NCBI GenBank assembly: GCA_964291505.2
Contig: OZ220216.1
Coordinates: 1,550,001 to 1,614,000 of the forward strand
DNA length: 64,000 nucleotides
Source of the DNA: Kistimonas sp964291505
Lineage (GTDB): Bacteria; Pseudomonadota; Gammaproteobacteria; Pseudomonadales; Endozoicomonadaceae
Direction: 5' to 3'
Part shown: piece by piece, positions 9,089 through 18,440 of the stretch
Position numbering within the stretch: the stretch's first letter is position 1
Layout: the number at the start of each line of letters is the position of its first letter
Translations under genes and position numbers: made by a program
Notes under the pieces: generated by a model
The model's database searches: none
What the model was told of the DNA's origin: nothing
Seen by the model: the letters and a program-made list of their open reading frames with translations, nothing else

Positions 9089-10330
9089 ATGGCCATTGAA
9101 ATCAAAGCACCTACCTTTCCGGAATCTGTGGCTGACGGTACTGTTGCCAGTTGGCATAAGCAGCCGGGTGAGGCCTGTGCCCGCGATGAACTGCTTGCAG
9201 ATATTGAGACCGATAAGGTTGTTCTCGAAATCGTAGCCCCCGCGGATGGCGTCCTCAAAGAGGTGCTTAAAGCCGAGGGGGATACGGTTCTCAGTGAAGA
9301 GTTGATTGGCATTTTTGAAGAAGGTGAAGGCGGTGTTATTCACCCTGCGACAGCCGATGTGGCAACCACTGAACCTCAACCAGCGGCGGTTCAGTCTGGC
9401 GGCGCTGCGCCTCTGAGCCCTGCAGCCCGACGCATGGCCGACGAACATGGCATTGATCATGGTGTAGTGGCAGGGACCGGTAAGGGCGGTCGCGTCACCA
9501 AAGAAGACGTGCTCAACTATGTTGAATCCGGTGCGGGCGCCGCTGCTGCCAAAACCGTGAGCAATGCGCCTGCTGCTAGTGTTGCCAAAGCACCTGCGCC
9601 TGAAGCCATTGCGCCGGTTTTTGGTGGTGATCGCGTCGAAAAACGTGTCCCGATGACCCGTTTGAGAGCCCGTATTGCTGAGCGTTTGGTGGAAGCGCAG
9701 CAATCAGCCGCGATGTTGACCACGTTTAATGAAGTAAACATGAAGCCGATCATGGATCTGCGTCGCGAATACAAGGATCTTTTTGAAAAACGACACAATG
9801 TCAAAATGGGTTTCATGTCCTTTTTCGTGAAAGCCTGCGTAGAAGCGTTGAAGCGTTATCCTGTGGCAAATGCGTCTATAGATGGGAATGATATCGTTTA
9901 TCATGGCTATCAGGATGTTGGTGTTGCCGTATCCAGTGATCGCGGGCTGGTAGTGCCCGTGCTTCGCAATGCTGAGGATATGAGTCTCGCTGATGTTGAA
10001 TTAACAATCAGGGAATTCGGTGAAAAAGCCAAGGAAGGAAAACTCTCCATTGAGGAGATGACGGGGGGAACCTTCACGATATCCAATGGTGGTGTATTTG
10101 GATCACTGCTTTCAACACCGATTCTGAATCCGCCACAATCGGCGATACTCGGAATGCACAAGATTCAGGAGCGCCCAATGGCGGTCAATGGTGAGGTGGT
10201 TGTACTGCCCATGATGTATCTTGCACTTTCCTATGATCACCGTTTGCTGGATGGCAAGGAAGCTGTACGCTTTCTGGTCACAGTGAAGGAATTGTTGGAA
10301 GATCCTGCACGTATGCTGCTGGATGTCTGA
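9089..10330 (+). CDS. sucB: Dihydrolipoyllysine succinyltransferase, E2 of 2-oxoglutarate dehydrogenase
   Basis: Core of the complex, 413 residues. One lipoyl domain at the N-terminus has the lipoylation Lys43 in IETDKVVLE. It is followed by an Ala/Pro-rich linker, a peripheral subunit-binding domain (SPAARRMADEHGID ... GTGKGGRVTKEDVL) and another Ala-rich linker. The catalytic acyltransferase domain ends in SYDHRLLDGKEAV, with His384 and Asp388 as the expected catalytic pair. It starts 40 bases after sucA and precedes the E3 gene by 65 bases, so the three subunits of the complex are encoded in order. Confidence 0.97.
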   Translation: MAIEIKAPTFPESVADGTVASWHKQPGEACARDELLADIETDKVVLEIVAPADGVLKEVLKAEGDTVLSEELIGIFEEGEGGVIHPATADVATTEPQPAAVQSGGAAPLSPAARRMADEHGIDHGVVAGTGKGGRVTKEDVLNYVESGAGAAAAKTVSNAPAASVAKAPAPEAIAPVFGGDRVEKRVPMTRLRARIAERLVEAQQSAAMLTTFNEVNMKPIMDLRREYKDLFEKRHNVKMGFMSFFVKACVEALKRYPVANASIDGNDIVYHGYQDVGVAVSSDRGLVVPVLRNAEDMSLADVELTIREFGEKAKEGKLSIEEMTGGTFTISNGGVFGSLLSTPILNPPQSAILGMHKIQERPMAVNGEVVVLPMMYLALSYDHRLLDGKEAVRFLVTVKELLEDPARMLLDV

Positions 10331-10395
10331 TTTGTTTTCGACAGGGGGCGGCTTGTACTGTCCCCAGATAATTGTTTTGAATCCGGGAAAGCGAT

Positions 10396-11835
10396 ATGGC
10401 TGAAAAATACGACGTGGTGGTAATAGGCTCAGGACCTGCAGGTTATGTCTGTGCCATCCGTGCAGCCCAGCTGGGCCTGAAAACGGCCTGTATCGAAAAG
10501 TGGGTAGATGAAAAGGGAAAAGCCAAACTGGGCGGTACTTGCCTGAATGTTGGTTGTATTCCCTCTAAGGCGTTGCTCGACAGCTCCTACAAATATTACG
10601 AAGCTAAAAAGCACTTCGATGTTCATGGTATCACGACCGGTGAGGTCGGTATTGATGTTCCTGCCATGATCAAGCGCAAGGACAAGATTGTTGGTAATCT
10701 GACCCAAGGCGTAGGCGGCCTGTTTAAGGCGAATGGGGTAACGCTGATTCAGGGAACGGGTACCGTACTGTCCGGTAAGCAGGTGAATGTAACTGCAGCT
10801 GATGGATCCAGCCAGGTTCTGGATACCGAAAATGTTGTCATTGCAACAGGTTCAGTACCCGTGGAAATTCCTCCCACACCGTTGAATGCTGACATCATTG
10901 TTGACTCTACGGGGGCGTTGGAATTCCAACAGGTGCCTGCCCGTTTAGGCGTTATCGGTGCGGGTGTTATTGGTCTTGAGCTAGGTAGTGTCTGGGCGCG
11001 TCTGGGTGCCGAAGTAACAGTGCTGGAAGCTCAGGACCGTTTCCTGGCGACTGCAGACCAGCAGATTGCCAAGGACGCAGCCAAGATTTTCAAGAAGCAG
11101 GGGCTGGATATCCGTTTGGGTGCCCGTGTCACGGGTTCCGAAGTGAATGGCAAAGAAGTCACTGTGAAATATATTGATCAGAGCGGCGAAGAGCATTCAC
11201 AGATCTTCGACAAGCTGATTGTTGCCGTTGGGCGTCGCGCATTGACTGAAAACCTGATTGCACCTGATTCCGGCGTGAATCTGGATGAGCGCGGTTTCAT
11301 CTTTGTTGATGAGCAGTGCAGGACTGATGTTCCGGGCGTTTATGCAATTGGTGATGTTGTTCGCGGTCCGATGCTTGCCCACAAGGGCTCCGAAGAAGGT
11401 GTTATGGTTGCTGAGCTCATTGCTAGTCAGCCTGCACAGGTTAACTATGATCTGGTGCCTTCCGTGATCTATACCCATCCGGAAATCGCATGGGTTGGTA
11501 AAACGGAAGAAGAGGTCAAGGCTGGTGCTGAAGAGTATAAAGTGGGTACCTTCCCATTTGCTGCCAGTGGCCGCGCAATGGCATCAAACGATACCGATGG
11601 TTTCGTCAAGGTGATTGCTGACAAGAAAACTGATCGTATCCTCGGTGTCCACGTGATTGGTCCTGCAGCCGCCGAACTGGTTCAGCAGGGCGCTATTGCG
11701 ATGGAGTTCGCTGCCAGCTCCGAGGATCTGGCATTGACCATGTTCTCACACCCAACCGTCAGTGAAGCGTTGCATGAGGCGGCACTGGCAGTTGATGGAC
11801 ATGCCATTCACATCGCTAACCGCAAGCGTAAATAA
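10396..11835 (+). CDS. lpdA: Dihydrolipoyl dehydrogenase (E3)
   Basis: Reoxidises the E2 dihydrolipoyl arm with NAD+ through FAD and a redox disulfide. Its place after sucB suggests it serves 2-oxoglutarate dehydrogenase (the Pseudomonas lpdG position). In 479 residues it shows the FAD fold VVIGSGPAGYVCAI, the redox-active GGTCLNVGCIPSKALLD with its CxxxxC pair, the NAD fold GVIGAGVIGLELGSVW, the FAD-binding YAIGDVV, and the C-terminal HPTVSEALHEAALAV with the catalytic His-Glu dyad supplied to the partner subunit. Confidence 0.97.
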   Translation: MAEKYDVVVIGSGPAGYVCAIRAAQLGLKTACIEKWVDEKGKAKLGGTCLNVGCIPSKALLDSSYKYYEAKKHFDVHGITTGEVGIDVPAMIKRKDKIVGNLTQGVGGLFKANGVTLIQGTGTVLSGKQVNVTAADGSSQVLDTENVVIATGSVPVEIPPTPLNADIIVDSTGALEFQQVPARLGVIGAGVIGLELGSVWARLGAEVTVLEAQDRFLATADQQIAKDAAKIFKKQGLDIRLGARVTGSEVNGKEVTVKYIDQSGEEHSQIFDKLIVAVGRRALTENLIAPDSGVNLDERGFIFVDEQCRTDVPGVYAIGDVVRGPMLAHKGSEEGVMVAELIASQPAQVNYDLVPSVIYTHPEIAWVGKTEEEVKAGAEEYKVGTFPFAASGRAMASNDTDGFVKVIADKKTDRILGVHVIGPAAAELVQQGAIAMEFAASSEDLALTMFSHPTVSEALHEAALAVDGHAIHIANRKRK

Positions 11836-11867
11836 TCTGCAGGGTGAGGCTCTCACCTGATCGAACT

Positions 11868-11963
11868 CTGGCGGGCCTCGTCGCCCGCCAGCTCAAAAAT
11901 AAGAATATAGCCAGCGTTTCTATTTGTTCCAGAAGTCAAAGGGTAGGGCTTCCAGGGCCTGCC
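11868..11963 (+). promoter_or_regulatory. Paired stem-loops upstream of sucC
   Basis: The 180-base gap between lpdA and sucC holds a perfect 9-bp hairpin (CTGGCGGGC at 11868-11876 with GCCCGCCAG at 11883-11891) followed by A-rich sequence. A second 6-bp hairpin (GGTAGG at 11942-11947 with CCTGCC at 11958-11963) follows. The first may end the sucAB-lpdA message, though it lacks a T-tract. Together they could also be a cis-acting leader for sucCD. Confidence 0.4.
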
Positions 11964-12015
11964 ATAACGAGTAATAAAAAACCGAATCATCTGAGATGAG
12001 GGAAGGGTCAATAGC

Positions 12016-13185
12016 ATGAACTTGCACGAATACCAGGCCAAACAGCTCTTCAAAGAGTATGGTCTGCCCGTATCCGTGGGTTTTGCCTGCAAAACTCCTG
12101 AGGAAGCGGTTGCAGCGGCGGATAAGGTAGGTGGTGATCACTGGGTGGTGAAGGCGCAGGTCCACGCTGGGGGGCGTGGTAAGGCCGGTGGCGTCAAGCT
12201 GGTTAAAAGCAAGGAAGAGATTCGTGCTTTTGCTGAGCAGTGGTTGGGTAACCGACTGGTGACCTATCAGACGGATGAGCGGGGGCAGCCGGTTAGCTGC
12301 ATTCTGGTGGAATCCTGCACAGATATCGCCAGCGAGCTTTATCTTGGCGCTGTTGTCGATCGTTCAACCCGTCGTGTGGTCTTCATGGCTTCCACGGAAG
12401 GCGGTGTTGAAATCGAGAAAGTGGCGGAAGAAACCCCTGACAAAATTCTCAAGGCGACCATTGATCCCCTGACAGGTGCACAACCCTACCAGGCTCGGGA
12501 GCTGGCATTCAAACTGGGCTTGAACGCGGCTCAGGTCAAGCAGTTTACCAAGGTGTTTCTGGGGCTGGCTAAACTGTTTACGGACTACGACCTGGCATTG
12601 CTGGAAATTAACCCGCTAGTTATCACCGAGTCCGGCGACCTTCTTTGCCTAGATGGCAAAATCAATATCGACAGTAATGCTCTCTACCGTCAGCCCAAGC
12701 TGAAAGCGATGCATGATCCTTCACAGGATGATCCACGTGAAGCACATGCTGCCCAGTGGGAACTCAATTATGTTGCGCTGGATGGCAATATTGGTTGCAT
12801 GGTAAATGGCGCAGGCCTTGCCATGGGAACCATGGATATCATCAAACTGCATGGAGGCCAACCGGCAAACTTCCTGGATGTTGGAGGTGGTGCAACCAAG
12901 GAGCGGGTCTCTGAAGCCTTCAAGATCATTTTGTCTGATGACAGTGTGAAGGCTGTTCTGGTGAATATTTTTGGCGGTATTGTGCGTTGCGACCTCATTG
13001 CTGAAGGCATCATCGGCGCTGTTAAAGAAGTGGGCGTGAATGTGCCGGTTGTGGTTCGGCTGGAAGGTAATAACGCAGAACTGGGTGCCAAGACACTGGC
13101 AGACAGTGGTCTGGATATCATTGCAGCCAACAGTCTCACGGAAGCTGCAGAGCAGGTGGTGAAAGCTGCGGAGGGTGGCAAATGA
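12016..13185 (+). CDS. sucC: Succinyl-CoA ligase (ADP-forming) subunit beta
   Basis: With SucD converts succinyl-CoA to succinate while making ATP or GTP. The 389 residues start MNLHEYQAKQLFKEYGLPV, the typical ATP-grasp beginning. The nucleotide-binding KAQVHAGGRGKAGGVK, the acidic metal site ALLEINPLV, and the succinate/CoA-side GGATKERVSEAFK and NIFGGIVRCDLIA are all present. GAAGGG about eight bases upstream supports the start. Its stop overlaps the sucD start by four bases. Confidence 0.97.
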   Translation: MNLHEYQAKQLFKEYGLPVSVGFACKTPEEAVAAADKVGGDHWVVKAQVHAGGRGKAGGVKLVKSKEEIRAFAEQWLGNRLVTYQTDERGQPVSCILVESCTDIASELYLGAVVDRSTRRVVFMASTEGGVEIEKVAEETPDKILKATIDPLTGAQPYQARELAFKLGLNAAQVKQFTKVFLGLAKLFTDYDLALLEINPLVITESGDLLCLDGKINIDSNALYRQPKLKAMHDPSQDDPREAHAAQWELNYVALDGNIGCMVNGAGLAMGTMDIIKLHGGQPANFLDVGGGATKERVSEAFKIILSDDSVKAVLVNIFGGIVRCDLIAEGIIGAVKEVGVNVPVVVRLEGNNAELGAKTLADSGLDIIAANSLTEAAEQVVKAAEGGK

Positions 13186-14054
13186 GCATTCTCATCAATA
13201 AAGAGACCCGCGTCATCTGTCAGGGCTTCACAGGTTCCCAGGGAACATTCCACTCAGAGCAGGCAATCGATTACGGTACGCGCATGGTGGGCGGTGTCAC
13301 GCCGGGTAAAGGCGGTCAGACGCATCTGGGCTTGCCGGTCTTTGATACGGTGCGTGAAGCTGTCGAACAAACTGGTGCTGAAGCGTCTGTCATTTATGTG
13401 CCGGCACCATTTTGTAAAGACTCGATACTGGAAGCGGCTGATGCCGGAATTCAGCTGATTGTATGTATTACAGAAGGTATCCCGACACTCGATATGCTGG
13501 AATGCAAGATCAAGTGTGATGAGTTGGGTGTCCGGTTGATTGGTCCTAATTGCCCGGGTGTCATTACGCCTGGTGAGTGCAAGATCGGTATTATGCCCGG
13601 GCATATTCACAAGCCGGGTAAAGTAGGTATTGTATCCCGCTCCGGTACCTTGACCTATGAGGCGGTCAAGCAGACGACAGACTTTGGCTTTGGTCAGTCA
13701 ACCTGCGTCGGAATTGGTGGTGACCCCATTCCGGGCTCAAACTTTATCGATATTCTTGCGCTCTTCGAGGCTGATGACAGTACTGAAGCCATTGTCATGA
13801 TTGGTGAAATTGGCGGTACGGCGGAAGAAGAGGCTGCAGCCTATATCAAAGATCATGTGACCAAGCCGGTTGTATCTTATATTGCTGGTGTCACAGCGCC
13901 ACCTGGGAAACGTATGGGGCATGCAGGTGCAATTATCTCGGGAGGGAAGGGGACTGCCGATGATAAATTTGCAGCTTTGAGTGATGCTGGAGTTAAGACG
14001 GTTCGCAGTCTTGCCGATATCGGTAAAGCCTTAAAGGAAATTACCGGTTGGTAA
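13182..14054 (+). CDS. sucD: Succinyl-CoA ligase (ADP-forming) subunit alpha
   Basis: Carries the phosphohistidine of the enzyme and binds CoA. The 290-residue protein has the CoA-binding fold ICQGFTGSQGTFHSEQAI at the N-terminus, GPNCPGVITPGECKIGIMPG in the middle and GHAGAIISGGKGTA near the C-terminus, where His247 is the expected phosphorylated residue. ATGA overlap with sucC indicates translational coupling. A strong terminator follows. Confidence 0.97.
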   Translation: MSILINKETRVICQGFTGSQGTFHSEQAIDYGTRMVGGVTPGKGGQTHLGLPVFDTVREAVEQTGAEASVIYVPAPFCKDSILEAADAGIQLIVCITEGIPTLDMLECKIKCDELGVRLIGPNCPGVITPGECKIGIMPGHIHKPGKVGIVSRSGTLTYEAVKQTTDFGFGQSTCVGIGGDPIPGSNFIDILALFEADDSTEAIVMIGEIGGTAEEEAAAYIKDHVTKPVVSYIAGVTAPPGKRMGHAGAIISGGKGTADDKFAALSDAGVKTVRSLADIGKALKEITGW

Positions 14055-14070
14055 AAACAGAGGGCTATAA

Positions 14071-14100
14071 AAAAGGGCGCTATATAAGCGCCCTTTTTTT
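14071..14100 (+). terminator. Rho-independent terminator after sucCD
   Basis: Stem AAAAGGGCGCT (14071-14081) with AGCGCCCTTTT (14087-14097), 5-base loop, and a run of seven Ts. Confidence 0.9.
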
Positions 14101-14226
14101 ATTTCTAAAACAAATATCAAAATAGGAAATATTGCTGTCTAAGCATGTAATTACAGTGACAATAATTTATCTTAGGTGATTATACTTAGTCATAAGCGCT
14201 AGGATAAAACAAGAAAGGAGTGGAAC

Positions 14227-15348
14227 ATGCTGGTAGGTGTACCCGCTGAAATCAAGAATCATGAATATCGCGTTGGTTTGATTCCTGCTGCAGTAAAAGA
14301 ACTGGTAGGGAGAGGGCATTCTGTCATTGTTGAGAATAATGCGGGTGCCGCTATTGGATTCGACAATGATGCCTACTTGGCTGCAGGCGCGGAGATTGTT
14401 TCTACAGCAGAAGAAGTCTTCGCTCGTGCTGATATGATCGTCAAGGTTAAGGAGCCTCAGGCGATTGAGCGCAAGATGCTTCGTCCTGAGCAGACACTCT
14501 TCACCTATCTGCATTTGGCGCCAGACGTCCCTCAAACCAATGACTTGATCGCTTCTGGCGCCACCTGTATTGCCTATGAAACGGTGACAGATGATGCAGA
14601 TCGTTTACCGCTGCTGGCACCGATGTCGGAAGTGGCAGGACGCATGTCTATCCAGGCTGGTGCGCATTGCCTGGAAAAGGCCATGGGTGGTCGTGGTGTT
14701 TTGATGGGGGGCGTGCCGGGGGTTGAACCTGCGAATGTAGTGGTGATCGGTGGCGGCGTTGTTGGCTATAACGCAACCCTGATGGCTGTGGGCATGGGGG
14801 CTAATGTCACCGTGCTTGACCGTTCACTGGATGTGCTCAGGCGGTTGGATCAGCAGTTTGGTAATCGTATCAAGACGGTTTTCTCAACGTCCCAGGCGAT
14901 TGAAGAGTATGTGGCTGAGGCAGATCTGGTGGTCGGCGGTGTGCTCATTCCAGGGGCTGCTGCGCCTAAACTGATCACACGCGAGATGATTCGCTCCATG
15001 AAACCGGGTGCAGCCATTGTTGATGTGGCAATTGACCAGGGGGGATGCTGTGAAACCTCTCATGCCACAACGCACGCAGAACCGACCTATGTTGTTGATG
15101 ATGTGGTTCATTACTGCGTTGCCAATATGCCAGGTGCTGTTGCGCGTACATCCACCATTGCGCTGAATAACGCAACAATTCCTTTCGTACTGCAACTTGC
15201 AGACAAAGGCCCTCGAAAGGCGATGGAGGAGAATCTTCATCTGCTCAATGGCTTGAATGTCTGCAAGGGTATTGTTACCTGCAAGAGTGTGGCAGAGGCG
15301 CAGAATCTCGATTACCAAAGCCCCGAAGATATGTTGAAAGAACTGTAA
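14227..15348 (+). CDS. ald: Alanine dehydrogenase
   Basis: NAD-dependent interconversion of L-alanine with pyruvate and ammonia. The 373-residue length fits the family. Residues align by position with the characterised enzymes: Arg15, Lys75 (in IVKVKEPQ) and His96 (in TYLHLAPD) at the substrate site, and the NAD fold VVVIGGGVVGYNATLMAVGM in the second half. An AAGGAG lies a few bases before the ATG. The gene stands alone between two terminators, next to the TCA cluster. No Lrp/AldR-type regulator is adjacent. Confidence 0.95.
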   Translation: MLVGVPAEIKNHEYRVGLIPAAVKELVGRGHSVIVENNAGAAIGFDNDAYLAAGAEIVSTAEEVFARADMIVKVKEPQAIERKMLRPEQTLFTYLHLAPDVPQTNDLIASGATCIAYETVTDDADRLPLLAPMSEVAGRMSIQAGAHCLEKAMGGRGVLMGGVPGVEPANVVVIGGGVVGYNATLMAVGMGANVTVLDRSLDVLRRLDQQFGNRIKTVFSTSQAIEEYVAEADLVVGGVLIPGAAAPKLITREMIRSMKPGAAIVDVAIDQGGCCETSHATTHAEPTYVVDDVVHYCVANMPGAVARTSTIALNNATIPFVLQLADKGPRKAMEENLHLLNGLNVCKGIVTCKSVAEAQNLDYQSPEDMLKEL

Positions 15349-15365
15349 AACAGTCTGTTAGTAGG

Positions 15366-15400
15366 AAAAAGCGCAGCCTGGTTATAGGCTGCGCTTTTTT
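15366..15400 (+). terminator. Rho-independent terminator after ald
   Basis: Stem AGCGCAGCCT (15370-15379) / AGGCTGCGCT (15386-15395), 6-base loop, flanked by A5 and T6. Confidence 0.9.
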
Positions 15401-15477
15401 ATAGGTTTCTTAACGAATAGCCCATTACCTGTGAATCCTCTATGCTTCGGCACCGGGTTGATAACAGGTTGACAGGC

Positions 15478-16344
15478 ATGCAGCAGGCCATTGAGTTTCC
15501 GCAGAAATACCGTTTTATTCGCGCATTAAGACCCTTCTCTTTTAGTGTGGCGCTGATGACCTGTGGTCTCGGTGTGACGCTCGCCTATCAATCGGGTGAA
15601 GGTCACTTGTTACGATCTGTTCTAGTGATGATTGCCGGTGTCTTGTTACAGGCTGCCACTAATCTGTTTAATGATTACGCTGATCTTAATTTTTGGCAGC
15701 GACAAACCACTACGTTGGCCAAAGATGTGATGCACCAGATTCGATTGAATGCACAGTCTGCGATGGCAATGGCGATTGTGGCTTGCGCGCTCGGCCTTTA
15801 TTTGGTGAGCCATTCAGGATTGCAGCTTCTACTGGTCGGCCTGCTTGGTGTCGCTGGTGGGTACTTTTATACGGCTGAACCTATCAACCTTAAAGAGCGC
15901 GGGCTTGGGCTGGTCGCAGTTTTTGTTTTTACGGGATTGCTGATGGTGGAAGGTGCCTATATGGCCGTCAGTGGTGATTGGTCTTTCCGAGCATTGTTGC
16001 TGGCCTTGCCTTTATCCATATTGTCGAGTCTGGTGCTATTGGCAAATGAACTGCGGGATGTAGAAGATGATACCCGACGTCAGATAAAAACATTTACCGT
16101 ACGGTTTGGATTTAACGTTGGTCGGTTACTCTATCTAATTTTGTTCTTGGTGCTTTTGGCTGTAGTTGTATGGCTGACAGTATCTGGTTATATCCATCAA
16201 CCTATCTGGCTTCTGCCATCAGCTGTTTGCCTCTTTTGGCCTCTGCGTTTGTTGTTTAGTGGGCAAAAGGAGTTGTCACGTTTGCCGCCAATGACAGGAC
16301 GTGTCTTCATGGTGTTTGGTCTCGGATTGATGTGTGCAGTGTAA
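15478..16344 (+). CDS. UbiA/MenA-family membrane prenyltransferase
   Basis: Predicted polytopic enzyme that transfers a polyprenyl chain to an aromatic or similar acceptor. The first Asp motif is NLFNDYADL and the second NELRDVEDDTRR, separated by about 120 residues with several hydrophobic helices between, as in the UbiA superfamily. The second motif and the overall pattern look more like MenA (dihydroxynaphthoate polyprenyltransferase) than UbiA. No men or ubi gene is adjacent, so the acceptor is unknown. The ATG at 15478 (MQQAIEF) has ACAGG about nine bases upstream; an in-frame ATG at 15442 would add 12 residues and has no clear ribosome site. It converges on gspD. Confidence 0.75.
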   Translation: MQQAIEFPQKYRFIRALRPFSFSVALMTCGLGVTLAYQSGEGHLLRSVLVMIAGVLLQAATNLFNDYADLNFWQRQTTTLAKDVMHQIRLNAQSAMAMAIVACALGLYLVSHSGLQLLLVGLLGVAGGYFYTAEPINLKERGLGLVAVFVFTGLLMVEGAYMAVSGDWSFRALLLALPLSILSSLVLLANELRDVEDDTRRQIKTFTVRFGFNVGRLLYLILFLVLLAVVVWLTVSGYIHQPIWLLPSAVCLFWPLRLLFSGQKELSRLPPMTGRVFMVFGLGLMCAV

Positions 16345-16357
16345 GTTTGGCTGAAGC

Positions 16358-16386
16358 CGGAGCAGTGATTGAAAATCGCTGCTCCG
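16358..16386. terminator. Shared stem-loop between convergent genes
   Basis: A 13-bp stem (CGGAGCAGTGATT / AATCGCTGCTCCG, one wobble pair) with a 3-base loop lies between the prenyltransferase gene and gspD. It is probably a bidirectional terminator, although neither side has a good T-tract. Confidence 0.55.
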
Positions 16387-16404
16387 ACTAAATGGTTTCG
16401 AGCG

Positions 16405-18408
16405 CTATTTTTTCAAGCGTACATCAAACAACTTGGCTGCTGTATCTGGCATGCTGCCACTAACGGGGGATGACGCTTTACCGTCATGAATCAACTTCAG
16501 TGTTGAGTATTTCCGGTTGGTTGCGTTTGTCAGCGACTCAGGGGTTCTCATGATGCTGGGCTTGATGAAAAGCATCAGGTTTTTCTTGGTGCGCTTATCG
16601 GTTGTGTTGGTAAATAATCCGCCTAATAAGGGGATATCACCCAGGAAAGGTACTTTTGAGGAACCTTTTTGGACATCGTCTTGTAGCAATCCGCCCAGAA
16701 TAACGGTGTTCCCATCATCTACGATGATGGTTGCCTTGATTTTTCGTTGGCTGGTAATGGGGTCGCCACTTTGTGTCAGGGTCGATGTATTATCCAGCAA
16801 ATTGGAAATTTCCTGTTCAATCTCCAAACGTAAAGATTCCCCATCACCGATGTGAGGTGTGACTTTCAGTGTCAGGCCAACGGGTTTTCTTTCTGTCGTG
16901 GTGAACGGGTTGGTGCTTGAGTCGCCGCCACTGGTATAAGAGCCTGTTTGGAACGGGACTTCCTGGCCAACGACGAATTCGGCTTCTTCATTGTCCAGCG
17001 TGATCATGCTTGGTGTGGAGAGTAAGTTGGTTTTGGTGCGGTTGCTCAAGGCATTGATGAGAACACCAAAATTACTGTTTCTTAATGCTACCGTGCCAAT
17101 ATTAATGTCTGGTAAAGGTGCGCCTATTACCGATACAGGGTTAACGGAATTGCTGGAGTAGGTGTTCTTGCCGCCAATACCCCACTGAATGCCGAGTGCA
17201 TCATTCACATCCCCTGACACTTCGACAATAGCGGCTTCAATGAGCACTTGAGCTCGGCGTACATCTAGCTGCCTGACCAGGGTTTCCAGTTCTTTCAATG
17301 TGTTCGGATCAGCAATCATCACAAGTGCGTTGGTTGTCTCATCAGCCTTTATGAAGATGTTGCCACCCAAGCCTTTGTTGCTGCTCCGTGAACTACTGCC
17401 CTGACTTATTGGGGCGGATGACGGTACGCCGGGTGGCCTTGAACTGCTGCCAGATTGGGAACCCGTATTACCTTCTTTAATTGACTGGGATGCTTCACTG
17501 AGAATTTCGGCAAGGTTCTTGGCATCGGCATAGCGAAGGAATATGACCCGGGTGGATGATGTCCGGATTCCCTGTTCGTCAAGCGTGTGAACGAGTTTTC
17601 TGACCCGTGCGCGTTTGCTGGCGTTACCCTTAATAACCAGCCTGTTACTGCGTTCATCGGCAATGACCTGAAGGCTACTGGGAAGCGGTCCTTTGTTGCT
17701 TGATAGTGTGTCCTGAATGATTTTGCTGACGTCACCAACCCAGGCGTGTTCAAGTTTGATGACTTCGTAGTCATTGTCGCTGGCGTCGTCCAGATCTCGG
17801 ACCAAGTGAGTGATGCGTTCGACGTTATCGGCTAAATCGCTTATTACTACCGCATTGCCCGATGACGATGCGGCGGCGTGACCATATTGCGCGATTAATG
17901 GCCGGATAATAGGGATGACTTCAACGGCAGAAACGCTGTGCAGATCCAGTACGCGTGTCACCATGGTGGCATTGTCAGGCTTTTTTGCGGTATCTGGCGC
18001 GGTACCGGCGGTTTTGGCCGTGGTGGTTGGAATAATGCTTTTGGCATTGCCTTTGGGAATGACTGCGTAACCGTTGGCGCTCAGAACCTCAAGAAAGATG
18101 TCGTAAATCTGGTCCTTGTCCATCGGGGTGGATGAGATGACCGAGACGGTATTTCCGCCCTTGATGCGGGGGTCGATGACGAATGTGTCCCCCGTGATAT
18201 TGGCGATCTGGGCAATGAATTCCCTGATGTCAGCATTCTGTTGGTTCAGCGTCCAGCGCTTTTCCGTGGCAGAAACCTCTTGGCTGGATGCCGCTTGCTG
18301 GGGCAGCGCTGACTGCTCTGCCAGTGCTGGAAAGCAGGTGAACAGCAGAGTGAGTGTCAATACACCCAGGCGTTTCTTGCCTGCTCGCTCTGTTGAAAAC
18401 ATAGTCAT
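16405..18408 (-). CDS. gspD: Type II secretion system secretin GspD
   Basis: Outer-membrane channel of the type II secretion system. About 667 residues: a signal sequence (VLTLTLLFTCFPALA), then N0 (KRWTLNQQNADIREFIAQIA), N1-N3 repeats with TRVLDLHSVSAVEVIPIIRPL and TRVIFLRYADAKNLAEILSE. A Ser/Gly-rich insert (near residues 320-350) is followed by the secretin domain with VGQEVPFQTGSYT and VILGGLLQDD. A TTG at 18423 is also open, but the ATG at 18408 has CAGG six bases upstream and is preferred. It lies 32 bases downstream of gspC, and the pair is divergent from gspE-M as in the Pseudomonas xcpPQ/xcpR-Z arrangement. Confidence 0.95.
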   Translation of the reverse strand: MTMFSTERAGKKRLGVLTLTLLFTCFPALAEQSALPQQAASSQEVSATEKRWTLNQQNADIREFIAQIANITGDTFVIDPRIKGGNTVSVISSTPMDKDQIYDIFLEVLSANGYAVIPKGNAKSIIPTTTAKTAGTAPDTAKKPDNATMVTRVLDLHSVSAVEVIPIIRPLIAQYGHAAASSSGNAVVISDLADNVERITHLVRDLDDASDNDYEVIKLEHAWVGDVSKIIQDTLSSNKGPLPSSLQVIADERSNRLVIKGNASKRARVRKLVHTLDEQGIRTSSTRVIFLRYADAKNLAEILSEASQSIKEGNTGSQSGSSSRPPGVPSSAPISQGSSSRSSNKGLGGNIFIKADETTNALVMIADPNTLKELETLVRQLDVRRAQVLIEAAIVEVSGDVNDALGIQWGIGGKNTYSSNSVNPVSVIGAPLPDINIGTVALRNSNFGVLINALSNRTKTNLLSTPSMITLDNEEAEFVVGQEVPFQTGSYTSGGDSSTNPFTTTERKPVGLTLKVTPHIGDGESLRLEIEQEISNLLDNTSTLTQSGDPITSQRKIKATIIVDDGNTVILGGLLQDDVQKGSSKVPFLGDIPLLGGLFTNTTDKRTKKNLMLFIKPSIMRTPESLTNATNRKYSTLKLIHDGKASSPVSGSMPDTAAKLFDVRLKK

Positions 18409-18440
18409 TGGCAACCTGTACAATTTATTGTTCGCTAAGG

